From positions 992,001 through 1,056,000 of the forward strand of contig NZ_SDPV01000002.1 of assembly GCF_004135625.1 (NCBI RefSeq): DNA of 64,000 nucleotides. Direction: 5' to 3'. This DNA is from Pelagerythrobacter rhizovicinus. GTDB lineage: Bacteria; Pseudomonadota; Alphaproteobacteria; Sphingomonadales; Sphingomonadaceae. The notes beneath the pieces are model-generated. The model was not told where the DNA came from. It saw nothing but the letters and a program-made list of their open reading frames with translations, and ran no database searches. Each line of letters starts with the position of its first letter. The first letter of the stretch is position 1. The position numbers and the translations under genes were made by a program. This document shows, in pieces, positions 53,299-61,550 of the stretch.

Positions 53299-54923
53299 AC
53301 GCTACCATCGTACTCCAGGCGCGGACGTCATCTTCGCGCCTTCCCGGCAAAGTGCTTCTGCCTCTCGGAGGGATGCCGCTGGCAGTGCTCGCCGCAAAGC
53401 GCGCGGCCAACAGGGGGCATCGAGTCATTGTCGCCACATCGACTGAACGTGACGACGATGAACTGGCAAGATATATTGAAATCAATGGAATCGAGCTCTT
53501 TCGCGGCAGCCTCACGGATGTTTTGGGACGTTTTGTCGGAGCTATCAGCGACTGTGCAGATGATGCGCCAATCGTCAGGTTGACTGCCGACAATGTCTTT
53601 CCCGACGGCAATCTTATTGCAGATATCGAGAATGCATTCTGCGAAGCGGGAGTAGATTACCTGTCGTGCAACAGCGAGTATTCCGGATTTCCATACGGTG
53701 TGAGCGCTGAGGTGATGCGCGCAGGCGCTTTACGGCGCGCAGCCATCTGCGCGACCGATCCGCGGGATCGCGAACATGTGACACCGTGGATTGCTCGCCA
53801 CGCCTCCACAGCGAATTTCGTGCCAAAGCTGCCCGTCAATATGGCGAATTTTCGATGCACGATCGATGTTCTTGATGATTACCTGCTGGCGACGCGGATA
53901 TTTCGTAACGTAGATGATCCCGTCCGTGTTGCGCTTTCAGACCTGCTTACGTGTCTTGTTGTGTCGGTTGAAAAGCCTCTCGTAGTCCGTCCCGTCCAGA
54001 AGCTTGTTCTGGGCACCGCCCAACTCGGTATGGAGTATGGGATTGCAAACGCAACCGGTCGGCCGGCCGACGCGGAGGCGTGCGAGCTGATCCAAACTGC
54101 GATACGAAACGGCGTCCGTGCGTTGGATACCGCGCGCGCCTACGGAACGAGCGAAGCCGTGGTCGGTAAATCTCTGCGCGGAGGTTGGCGCGAACGGGTT
54201 AAGCTCCTCACGAAGCTGGAGCCGCATCTCACTGCCCTACCTGGCGCGGATTATGGTGTGATCGCGAACGACGTCGAATTTCAGGTGCTTCGTTCTTGCC
54301 GTGAGCTCGGGACGGAAAGTCTGGATGTCGTAATGCTGCACCGTGCAGAACATCTGACAGCTCATGATGGAGCGATCTGGCAGAGTCTGAAAGACCTTAG
54401 GGATCGGGGGCTCATAGGGGCGCTGGGGGTGTCGATCCAGAGTCCCGAAGAGTTACGCAGCGTTCTTGAGTACGACGATGTGGCACACCTGCAACTCCCG
54501 TTCAATGTTCTGGATAATCGATGGCGATCGGAAATTCCAAAGATTGTCGCGGCCAAAGCCGAACGGAATATCCAAGTTCATGCGCGGAGCGCGCTGCTGC
54601 AGGGTCTACTGGTTTCGCGCAACCAAGAGCATTGGTCTCGGGCAGGTGTGACGGAGCCCGAGGTGGTTTGGAAATGGCTGGACCGGTTGGTGCAGAGCTT
54701 CGGGCGCCATGATAGCGCCGATCTGGCATTGGCATTCGTGCGTTCGCAGCCATGGGTCGATGGCGTCGTGGTCGGGATCGAGACAATCGACCAACTCGAA
54801 CGGAATATTGCGACTTTCGACCGACCGCCACTGACTGACGAGCAATGCTTGGAATTGGAACGGACACGCGTCAAGCTGGGAGAGCAGGTGCTGAACCCCT
54901 CGCGATGGCTGCCGAGCGCATGA
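53295..54923 (+). CDS. pseF: Fusion of a PseF-like cytidylyltransferase and an aldo/keto reductase
   Basis: The 542-residue protein starts at a TTG that overlaps the pseC stop. Residues 1-230 are an SpsF/PseF-type nucleotidyltransferase with QARTSSSRLPGKVLLPLGG, expected to make CMP-pseudaminic acid. Residues about 236-542 form an aldo/keto reductase with the full catalytic tetrad D278, Y283, K307 and H349 (LDTARAYG, LTKLEP, MLHR). The joint is continuous with no stop or frame change. The N-domain has more in common with SpsF/PseF-like proteins than with CMP-Kdo or NeuA synthetases. The reductase substrate is unknown. Confidence 0.87.
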   Translation: MNATIVLQARTSSSRLPGKVLLPLGGMPLAVLAAKRAANRGHRVIVATSTERDDDELARYIEINGIELFRGSLTDVLGRFVGAISDCADDAPIVRLTADNVFPDGNLIADIENAFCEAGVDYLSCNSEYSGFPYGVSAEVMRAGALRRAAICATDPRDREHVTPWIARHASTANFVPKLPVNMANFRCTIDVLDDYLLATRIFRNVDDPVRVALSDLLTCLVVSVEKPLVVRPVQKLVLGTAQLGMEYGIANATGRPADAEACELIQTAIRNGVRALDTARAYGTSEAVVGKSLRGGWRERVKLLTKLEPHLTALPGADYGVIANDVEFQVLRSCRELGTESLDVVMLHRAEHLTAHDGAIWQSLKDLRDRGLIGALGVSIQSPEELRSVLEYDDVAHLQLPFNVLDNRWRSEIPKIVAAKAERNIQVHARSALLQGLLVSRNQEHWSRAGVTEPEVVWKWLDRLVQSFGRHDSADLALAFVRSQPWVDGVVVGIETIDQLERNIATFDRPPLTDEQCLELERTRVKLGEQVLNPSRWLPSA

Positions 54924-55723
54924 AACCCGGGTCCGTCTCCACCGATCTTCTGGGACGCACCGCGCTCATTACTGGCGCAACAGGTTACCTCGGTTCCGCA
55001 ATGGCTTGGGCCTTGGCCGGGGCCGGGGCGGAAGTGCTGATCAATGCGCGTAACATTGAAAACGCCGAGCGCCTCGCCGCCAAGATTCAAGAACGGGGAT
55101 GGAGCGCACAGCCTGCCGCCTTCGATGTCGTCGATCATGATGCGGTGGCAGCCGCGGCGGAACAGTACCTCGGCGACAGGCCTCTCAACATCTTGGTGAA
55201 CAATGCATACGCAGGTAGCGGCGGTACTATCGAGCACTCGTCTGCCGATGCGTATAGAGAGAGCTACGATGTTGCAGTCGTTTCGGCGCACAGATTGCTG
55301 CACGCGATGCTTCCGGCCCTGCGCCAAGCCGTGGAGCGCGATTTTCATGCGTCCGTGATCAACGTCGCGTCGATGTATGGTCTGGTGAGCCCTGATCCGC
55401 GTCTTTACGATACCGCGAAAGCTACGAATCCACCATTCTATGGCGCCGCCAAAGCAGCTTTAGTCCAATGGACGCGTTACGCTGCATGCGAGTTTGGCGC
55501 TCAGGGTATCCGGGTCAACAGCATCTCCCCCGGCCCGTTCCCCTCGCGGTTGGTGCAAGAGAATAGCCCCGAATTCGTGTCGCGCCTGGCCGAGCGCGTT
55601 CCGTTGGGCCGTGTGGGACAGGCCAGCGAAATCGCTGGCCCCCTCCTGTTTCTGGCTTCCGATGCTTCAACATACGTCAATGGCGCCAACCTCGTCGTCG
55701 ACGGGGGCTGGACTGCGTGGTGA
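54920..55723 (+). CDS. Short-chain dehydrogenase in the pseudaminic acid operon
   Basis: The 267-residue classical SDR has the nucleotide motif GATGYLG (19-25), NNAYAG, S151, Y174 and K178 (YGAAKAAL), so it is catalytically complete. PGPFPSRLVQENSPEFVSRL is the substrate loop. It lies between the pseF fusion and pseG with overlaps on both sides, so it belongs to the operon, but no known pseudaminic step needs an SDR here. The start at 54920 is inferred from the ATGA overlap; an ATG at 54905 is possible. Confidence 0.85.
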   Translation: MKPGSVSTDLLGRTALITGATGYLGSAMAWALAGAGAEVLINARNIENAERLAAKIQERGWSAQPAAFDVVDHDAVAAAAEQYLGDRPLNILVNNAYAGSGGTIEHSSADAYRESYDVAVVSAHRLLHAMLPALRQAVERDFHASVINVASMYGLVSPDPRLYDTAKATNPPFYGAAKAALVQWTRYAACEFGAQGIRVNSISPGPFPSRLVQENSPEFVSRLAERVPLGRVGQASEIAGPLLFLASDASTYVNGANLVVDGGWTAW

Positions 55724-56814
55724 CCTCGCCAGTTGTCTTGTTTCGCGCTGACGCTTCCTTCACGATTGGCGCAGGGCATGTCATGCGCTGCCTCACGCTG
55801 GCGGACGGTTTGAGAGAGCGCGGTTGGCAATGCCGATTTATCTGCCGGGAGTATCCGGGGCATCTGGGTGAGAATATCGCCCGCCGTGGTCATGCCGTGC
55901 AGCTTCTGCGTGCGAACCATGAGGCTTTTAAGGGCGGAGACGCCGCGCGGCTAGCGGCACCTTCTGCGGAAGATGCGGCCGCTGTGATTGCATGGTTGTG
56001 CGGCGATCCACCAGCATGGATCGTGGTTGATCACTATTCCCTCGATGCCGAGTGGGAGAAAGCGGTTTCCCCGCATTGTGATCGCCTGATGGTTATCGAC
56101 GATCTTGCTGACCGCGGGCATTACTGCGATGTGCTGCTCGATCAGACATTCGGGCGGACAGCGGCAGAGTACCGGGAGCACGTTTCCGCAGAGACCACGT
56201 TGCTGTGTGGCGTCGACTACGCTCTACTTCGTCCTGAATTCTCCATCTATCGTGAACATGCGCTCCGACGTCGAACTCGAACGGATCGCGTGGAGCAGAT
56301 TCTAGTAAGCTTGGGTGGCGGTGACACCGAGAGTATTGTTCGCAGAGTATTGGAACTGCTGGTATCGGCCGGGTTGCCGCGTAGCTGTCGCGTGAAGATC
56401 GTTATGGGATGGGGCGCTCCACTGAGTGCCGACATCAGGCTTGCTGCTCAAGAAGCACCGTGCAGTGTGGATGTGTTGCAAGGAGTTGATTCGATGGCCT
56501 CGCTTATGGCGGAGAGTGATATCGCGATCGGCGCAGCGGGTTCGTCGTCGTGGGAGCGCTGCTGCTTAGGGCTCCCTACCGTGATGATTGTACTGGCGGA
56601 TAATCAACGTGTGGTCGGGGAGAGTCTCGCAAGCGCCGGGGCAGCTCTTCTCGTGAAGATGGACGACATGGATGCCCACTTACCGATTGCGGCGACCACC
56701 TTGGTGCAAGATCATGCGGCCCGAAGTGCCATGGCGTTACGCGCCGCATCGGTTGTCGACGGGCGCGGCGTTGAACGTGTGATAAGAGCGATGGATGCGG
56801 CATATGCAGGATGA
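55720..56814 (+). CDS. pseG: PseG, UDP-2,4-diacetamido-2,4,6-trideoxy-beta-L-altropyranose hydrolase
   Basis: The 364-residue GT-B-fold hydrolase has the PseG marks FRADASFTIGAGHVMRCLTLADGL, VVDHYSLDAEWE, LLDQTFGR and GGGDTES, with GAAGSSSWERCCLGLP near the nucleotide site. It removes UDP from the diacetylated intermediate to release the free altrose derivative for PseI. The GTG at 55720 overlaps the SDR stop (GTGA); another GTG lies at 55717. Its end overlaps pseH by about 20 bases. Confidence 0.95.
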   Translation: MTSPVVLFRADASFTIGAGHVMRCLTLADGLRERGWQCRFICREYPGHLGENIARRGHAVQLLRANHEAFKGGDAARLAAPSAEDAAAVIAWLCGDPPAWIVVDHYSLDAEWEKAVSPHCDRLMVIDDLADRGHYCDVLLDQTFGRTAAEYREHVSAETTLLCGVDYALLRPEFSIYREHALRRRTRTDRVEQILVSLGGGDTESIVRRVLELLVSAGLPRSCRVKIVMGWGAPLSADIRLAAQEAPCSVDVLQGVDSMASLMAESDIAIGAAGSSSWERCCLGLPTVMIVLADNQRVVGESLASAGAALLVKMDDMDAHLPIAATTLVQDHAARSAMALRAASVVDGRGVERVIRAMDAAYAG

Positions 56815-57313
56815 GACCGCAGGCAGATTGCGTCCGCTGGCGGCCGATGATCTCGAAACCATTCGTGCTTGGCGCAACCATCCGAATGTCAGGTCCTCTA
56901 TGTTCTCGACCAATGAGATCACTCGAGAGGAGCATCAGGCGTGGTTTGATCGTGCTTCGGCGGACGCGGCACGACGGTTGCTGCTCCTGGAGCGTGATGA
57001 TCGCGCGATCGGCTTCGTTCAGTTTCAAGTCTTAGGCGAGGGCGGGATCGTCGAGTGGGGGTTCTATGTTGCACCTCGTGCACAGAAGGGAACTGGCAGT
57101 CTGCTCTCCCACCATGCGCTGCGATTCGCATTCCAGCACGCAGGGTTCCATAAAGTGTGCGGGCGGGTCCTCGCGTTCAATGAACCGTCGATCGCTTTCC
57201 ACTTAAAATTCGGCTTTCTGCGTGAAGGCATACTACGCGAACACCATTTCGACGGCTCGCGCTATCACGATGTTTTCTGCTTCGGCCTTCTGAAGTCGGC
57301 CTGGCACGATTGA
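56795..57313 (+). CDS. pseH: PseH, GNAT N-acetyltransferase of pseudaminic acid synthesis
   Basis: The 172-residue GNAT protein has GRLRPLAADDLETIRAWRNHPNVRSSMF, EWGFYVAPRAQKGTGSLLSHHALRFAF and FHLKFGFLREGILREHHFDGSRYHDVF, typical of UDP-4-amino-4,6-dideoxy-N-acetyl-beta-L-altrosamine 4-N-acetyltransferases. It adds the second acetyl group before PseG. The ATG at 56795 overlaps pseG; the ATG at 56804 is an alternative. The protein order pseC-(F)-(SDR)-G-H-I is complete. Confidence 0.94.
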   Translation: MRHMQDETAGRLRPLAADDLETIRAWRNHPNVRSSMFSTNEITREEHQAWFDRASADAARRLLLLERDDRAIGFVQFQVLGEGGIVEWGFYVAPRAQKGTGSLLSHHALRFAFQHAGFHKVCGRVLAFNEPSIAFHLKFGFLREGILREHHFDGSRYHDVFCFGLLKSAWHD

Positions 57314-57328
57314 GGCAAGGAACTGGGC

Positions 57329-58384
57329 ATGAACGAAACGCCGACTATTAACATCGCCGGGAGGGTAATCGGCCGCGAGTATTCTCCCTATGTGATCGCT
57401 GAACTCTCGGCCAATCACAACGGAAGCCTTGAAACAGCGCTCGCGATCGTCGAAGAGGCGGCAAAGGCCGGCGCGGACGCAATCAAGCTGCAAACGTACA
57501 CGGCGGACACCATAACTCTAAAAAGCGACGCTCCCGAATTCCGCATTGAAGGCGGTCTTTGGGATGGCGAGACTCTGTACGATCTGTACGAAAAGGCTCA
57601 CACGCCATGGGATTGGCACAAGGTGCTTTTTAAGCGAGCGCAGCAACTCGGCCTCGCGGCGTTCAGTTCTCCTTTCGACCGCACGGCGGTGGACCTGTTG
57701 GAGGATCTTAATGTGCCGGCTTACAAGATCGCCTCGTTCGAGGCCGTCGATCTCCCCCTCATCCGCTATGTTGCCAGCACCGGCAAACCCATGATCATTT
57801 CAACCGGCATGGCTGATGCGGACGAGATCGCTGAAGCTGTAGCGGCGGCACGCGATGGCGGATGTCGTGAACTCGCAATTCTCCACTGTGTGAGCGGCTA
57901 TCCTGCGCCGGCTGAAGACTACAACCTGGCTACCATTCCCGACATGATTCGTCGTTTTGGCCTCGTGACGGGGCTTTCCGATCATACGCTCGACAACAGC
58001 ACGGCGATCGCGTCGGTTGCGCTCGGCGCCTCGTTGATCGAGAAGCATTTTACGCTGGACCGGGGTGGCGGCGGGCCCGATGACAGCTTTTCACTGGAGC
58101 CGGAAGAGCTCGCGGCCCTGTGCCGTGACGCCAGAACGGCCTGGGCTGCCGTGGGTGAGGTGGACTACGGGCGCAAGTCGAGCGAAACCGGCAATATCAA
58201 GTTCCGCCGTTCACTCTATTTCGTCAAGAGTCTTAAGGCTGGTGAAACGATCACGGCGGAGTCCGTCCGTAGCGTTCGTCCCGGATATGGGTTGCCGCCA
58301 AAAATGCTCGACTCGATCATCGGAACGAAGGTCGTAACTGACGTCGCCCGGAATACCCCCGTGACTTCGTTAGTGATTAGCTAA
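57329..58384 (+). CDS. pseI: PseI, pseudaminic acid synthase
   Basis: The 351-residue NeuB-family enzyme has a TIM barrel (YVIAELSANHNGSLETAL, ADAIKLQTYTADTITL, KIASFEAVDLPLI, GLSDHTLDNSTAIASVALGASLIEKHFTLDR) and a C-terminal SAF antifreeze-like domain (about 290-351). It condenses 2,4-diacetamido-2,4,6-trideoxy-L-altrose with phosphoenolpyruvate to pseudaminic acid. AKLQTYT and FSSPFD are PseI-like segments. It follows pseH by 15 bases and completes the pathway apart from CMP activation. Confidence 0.96.
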   Translation: MNETPTINIAGRVIGREYSPYVIAELSANHNGSLETALAIVEEAAKAGADAIKLQTYTADTITLKSDAPEFRIEGGLWDGETLYDLYEKAHTPWDWHKVLFKRAQQLGLAAFSSPFDRTAVDLLEDLNVPAYKIASFEAVDLPLIRYVASTGKPMIISTGMADADEIAEAVAAARDGGCRELAILHCVSGYPAPAEDYNLATIPDMIRRFGLVTGLSDHTLDNSTAIASVALGASLIEKHFTLDRGGGGPDDSFSLEPEELAALCRDARTAWAAVGEVDYGRKSSETGNIKFRRSLYFVKSLKAGETITAESVRSVRPGYGLPPKMLDSIIGTKVVTDVARNTPVTSLVIS

Positions 58385-58397
58385 GGTTGTTGATCCG

Positions 58398-59126
58398 ATG
58401 AACGTGCTAATCAACCATTTAAAGGTGGTAGGCGTTTCCTTCCACATGCGGCTGCGTGGACAGAAGGGTCCATTCAAATTTCTTAGGCATGAGACAGCTC
58501 AAATATTTCCGGGTGTAATTCCGCGGGCGGTTTGCGAGGAAGCCAGAAATACTATCGATCAAGTCCTAGACCGAGGGGACAATAACCGAATTTGGCGTGA
58601 TGCAACTGGTTCGGATAGCCGAATACTCGGATTTGAGAAAGATATTCCCGCGCTCTTGCCCTACTTTTATGTTGAGAGTTGTATAAGCGCCATCGATTCA
58701 TATCTGGGTAAGTCAACTCAGTCGTGGCTTTTAATGGCAAATCGTTTAATTCCTCGGAGCGGCAACAAGGGATCAGGTGGCGGACTTCACAGGGACTCGC
58801 CTTTTTCGCATCAGGTGAAATGCATATGGTATCTTAGCGACGTACATGCGGCTAATGGACCATTCGAATATGTTCCGGGTTCTCATCGGAACTTGTATTC
58901 TCAGCGCAACAAATATCCTATTGGCACTTATCGTTTCGAGAATGTTTCTGAGGAGCGTAAGGCTATCACCGCTGAGGCGGGGTCCCTCTTAGTATGCGAC
59001 ACTCGGGCGATTCACGGGGGGCGGCCGATCGCGGAGGGATCTCGGTACGCAGTTACGTTGTACACCTTTGACGACGCAACGGGCGCCGACCGGCTATTCC
59101 GAAGTTCCGGGTTAAAACCCGACTGA
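58398..59126 (+). CDS. PhyH-family Fe(II)/2-oxoglutarate dioxygenase
   Basis: The 242-residue protein has the iron-binding facial triad H131, D133 (LHRDSPF) and H206 (RAIHGGRP), with the jelly-roll segments VKCIWYLSDV and GPFEYVPGSHRN. This is the phytanoyl-CoA dioxygenase superfamily, which hydroxylates diverse small molecules, including sugars. It starts 13 bases after pseI and has lower GC than the pse genes. Its substrate is unknown; a nonulosonic acid or lipid-linked sugar is inferred from position. Confidence 0.87.
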   Translation: MNVLINHLKVVGVSFHMRLRGQKGPFKFLRHETAQIFPGVIPRAVCEEARNTIDQVLDRGDNNRIWRDATGSDSRILGFEKDIPALLPYFYVESCISAIDSYLGKSTQSWLLMANRLIPRSGNKGSGGGLHRDSPFSHQVKCIWYLSDVHAANGPFEYVPGSHRNLYSQRNKYPIGTYRFENVSEERKAITAEAGSLLVCDTRAIHGGRPIAEGSRYAVTLYTFDDATGADRLFRSSGLKPD

Positions 59127-59164
59127 TCAGAGATCAATTGGATCGTCGCCACTGATCAATTGGA

Positions 59165-60334
59165 GTGGAGCGCTTGCTGCGTCTTCTTTTTCAAAGAGGG
59201 GTAACCCTTCTCCTGCGGCCCGCGGCTTTGCTAGCGGAGGGGTTCCTCATTCCGGATGCGAACGTACTTGTCTTCGTGCTGCCCGCAGCTGCGATGGCGC
59301 TGACATTGTCATCCATTCCGGTGCATCTCGATTTCTTCCGAATGGCGAGCCATGCCACCAGTACCAGGGTGGAAAGGAACTACATTTCCGGTCTTATAAT
59401 TCTCTCGTTCATCAGCATTGTATTGCTCGCAGGGCTGCTGTTTCTATCGAAGTCTAGTCTTGGGATCGGTTTTGCGATAATTGCGACGTTTATTTCTGAA
59501 AAGTTTGCGGACGAGCTTACGCGATTCTATGAATTCAACAAGAAGTACTCGTTATGGTTCGTTGCGCAGATGTCCCGTAGCATGTGGCTCTTCATACCTA
59601 TTGGGTTGGCTCTAGCGGGCATTCATTACATCATCTCCTTTTGCGCACTCGCTTCCGTCGCTGCGGTCGTACTCGCTTGGCGCTTCTTTTCCGCGACGGG
59701 ACTGCGTCCAGTTTGGAACCGGGGTGGCTTCATGCTCATAAAGGCAAATGTGCCGTTCCTTGGCAGTTCTGCGCTTCTGGCCTGCCACCGGCAGGTGCCT
59801 CGCCTCTTTGTGGCTTTCTTGTTTCCGCAGGTCGCCCACGTATTCCAAGCATTGGCGCAGCTAGGACAAGGCGTGTCCTTGATATTCAATGTGCGGTATC
59901 AGATACCATATCGCAAAGTGATTGCGCGACGACCCCTTACTTTTGAGCGCCTCTTTCGTCGGCCCTTCCTGCGGATCGGTGGACTGTCCCTAGTCGGCGC
60001 AGCGCTCGGATTGATTATCGGCGATTCTTCCTACTATTCGATTGGGGCGTTTGCGTGGGTCGGCCTGGGGATCGCGATGTTGGCGGATGCTCTCGCTTTC
60101 TCGCTACTGGCGACCTATCTGGGGTTGATGTCGTGGTTTCTGGCACCTTCTCAAGCGCTACCAACTCTGCTGAAAATGGCCGTGTTCTTCCTAGTGGCGT
60201 TCTTCTCGACTTATGGTGCATGGGTTTTTCTCGATGGCCCGCTGGTTCTTGCGCCGATTTTTACAACGCTCCTATCCTTGGGATCGATTGCATTGATCAA
60301 GGGGCGTCATTTGGACGGGAAGCATCATGCGTGA
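59165..60334 (+). CDS. Polytopic membrane protein, probable polysaccharide flippase
   Basis: The 389-residue protein has about ten hydrophobic segments and no soluble domain. The layout and the position between sugar synthesis and a polymerase fit a Wzx-like flippase, but it is shorter than usual (about 420-480 residues) and no clear MOP-family motif is read. The start is a GTG within GGAGTGGAG, which is both start and possible ribosome-binding site. Its end overlaps the next gene by eight bases. It could also be a transporter subunit of another kind. Confidence 0.6.
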   Translation: MERLLRLLFQRGVTLLLRPAALLAEGFLIPDANVLVFVLPAAAMALTLSSIPVHLDFFRMASHATSTRVERNYISGLIILSFISIVLLAGLLFLSKSSLGIGFAIIATFISEKFADELTRFYEFNKKYSLWFVAQMSRSMWLFIPIGLALAGIHYIISFCALASVAAVVLAWRFFSATGLRPVWNRGGFMLIKANVPFLGSSALLACHRQVPRLFVAFLFPQVAHVFQALAQLGQGVSLIFNVRYQIPYRKVIARRPLTFERLFRRPFLRIGGLSLVGAALGLIIGDSSYYSIGAFAWVGLGIAMLADALAFSLLATYLGLMSWFLAPSQALPTLLKMAVFFLVAFFSTYGAWVFLDGPLVLAPIFTTLLSLGSIALIKGRHLDGKHHA

Positions 60335-61550
60335 AGGTCGATCCGCTACCCGAAGCGCTGCCTCAAATGGGCCTCCGCATGAGAACATCCTTCACGCAAC
60401 GGAAGGTCTTGCTAGGGTCGCGAGGGAGAATACGACTAAGCTCATAGCTGTACTTTTCTTTCAAGAAGCTATATGGCTAGGGCTTAACAGAATAGTTAAT
60501 AGGGGTCACACATTCTATATAACATCGGAGTTCTATACTCCGATGTTTCTTATGTTGATCGCTCTGGCCGGGATATACACATTTCTTGGGTGGGTGTTCT
60601 CTAGGGGAATTACTTCGTTCCCGAGAATATATGTGCGTCCGAGGGCCATGACGCTGACTTTCCTGGTCGCGATTGTCGCGAATGTTCTGGCTGCGGGCTT
60701 CTTGGCGGAGGGTGCTCGCTATAATTCCGGGGAACTGACTGGCGTCACGGGGGTCATCTATGCCATTGCGCGGGCTGCGTCCTTGATGGTCATGGTGCTC
60801 GCCATCAAAGGTAGATACGGGCGTGGATCACCGGCCAACACCTTTCTGCTAATCGCATTTGTGGTCAGTATGGCCATAACAATTGATGGTTTGGCGATAG
60901 CTCTGACCATATCGGCGTTCTTGTGTGTATTGCTTAGGGTAAAGACATCCCATGATATCCTGCTAGGGATTCTTGCATTTGTCCTAGTTGGTACTGCATT
61001 TTACATTGGATTTTGGTCTAAGTTCTCAGTGATTCCTGCATATCTAACGCCCGAATTTGCCTTCCGATGGTCAATATCAAGGATGTCTATATCCGCTGAG
61101 AGCCTCTACAAGTATTTATCTGGGGAGAGCATGTTTAATGACTCTATGGCTTATCTGGATGTTATCCAAAGGTCATATCTGAATCGCTATAATGTCATAA
61201 TGGGTGAGGGATTTGTGCCGAGCTTCCCCCGCTCGGTGTCTGAGGGATTTTACATGGACATGTACCGGGTGCCAGGAGCTGGATCGAGCCCCGGATTCTA
61301 CCTTGGCATCCTCCTTCATGGCTTGTTTTCTCCACTATTCTTGCTTGCGTTCACATGGATGTTTATGCAGCTATTCTATGGCATAAGAACATCCTTTGGA
61401 TACGTTCGTATATTTGCTCTATCTCTGATATTGAAGGTCGTGCATGGCAACGTGACAGAGTATATAATAGTTCTCTCGCCAAGCATAATGATCGTTGTGT
61501 TGTTTATCCTAGCGTGTCTCATCGAGGTACGTGATGGTAAGGCGCGGTGA
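60327..61550 (+). CDS. Polytopic membrane protein, probable Wzy-like polymerase
   Basis: The 407-residue protein has about ten to eleven hydrophobic segments. A loop containing RSYLNRYNVIMGEGFVPSFPRSVSEGFYMDMYRVPGAGSSPGFYLG precedes the last segments, which is the place of the long periplasmic loop in oligosaccharide polymerases. Codons here are noticeably AT-rich compared with the rest of the window, as in many serotype-specific genes. It overlaps the next gene by 20 bases. The family is not certain. Confidence 0.6.
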   Translation: MREGRSATRSAASNGPPHENILHATEGLARVARENTTKLIAVLFFQEAIWLGLNRIVNRGHTFYITSEFYTPMFLMLIALAGIYTFLGWVFSRGITSFPRIYVRPRAMTLTFLVAIVANVLAAGFLAEGARYNSGELTGVTGVIYAIARAASLMVMVLAIKGRYGRGSPANTFLLIAFVVSMAITIDGLAIALTISAFLCVLLRVKTSHDILLGILAFVLVGTAFYIGFWSKFSVIPAYLTPEFAFRWSISRMSISAESLYKYLSGESMFNDSMAYLDVIQRSYLNRYNVIMGEGFVPSFPRSVSEGFYMDMYRVPGAGSSPGFYLGILLHGLFSPLFLLAFTWMFMQLFYGIRTSFGYVRIFALSLILKVVHGNVTEYIIVLSPSIMIVVLFILACLIEVRDGKAR

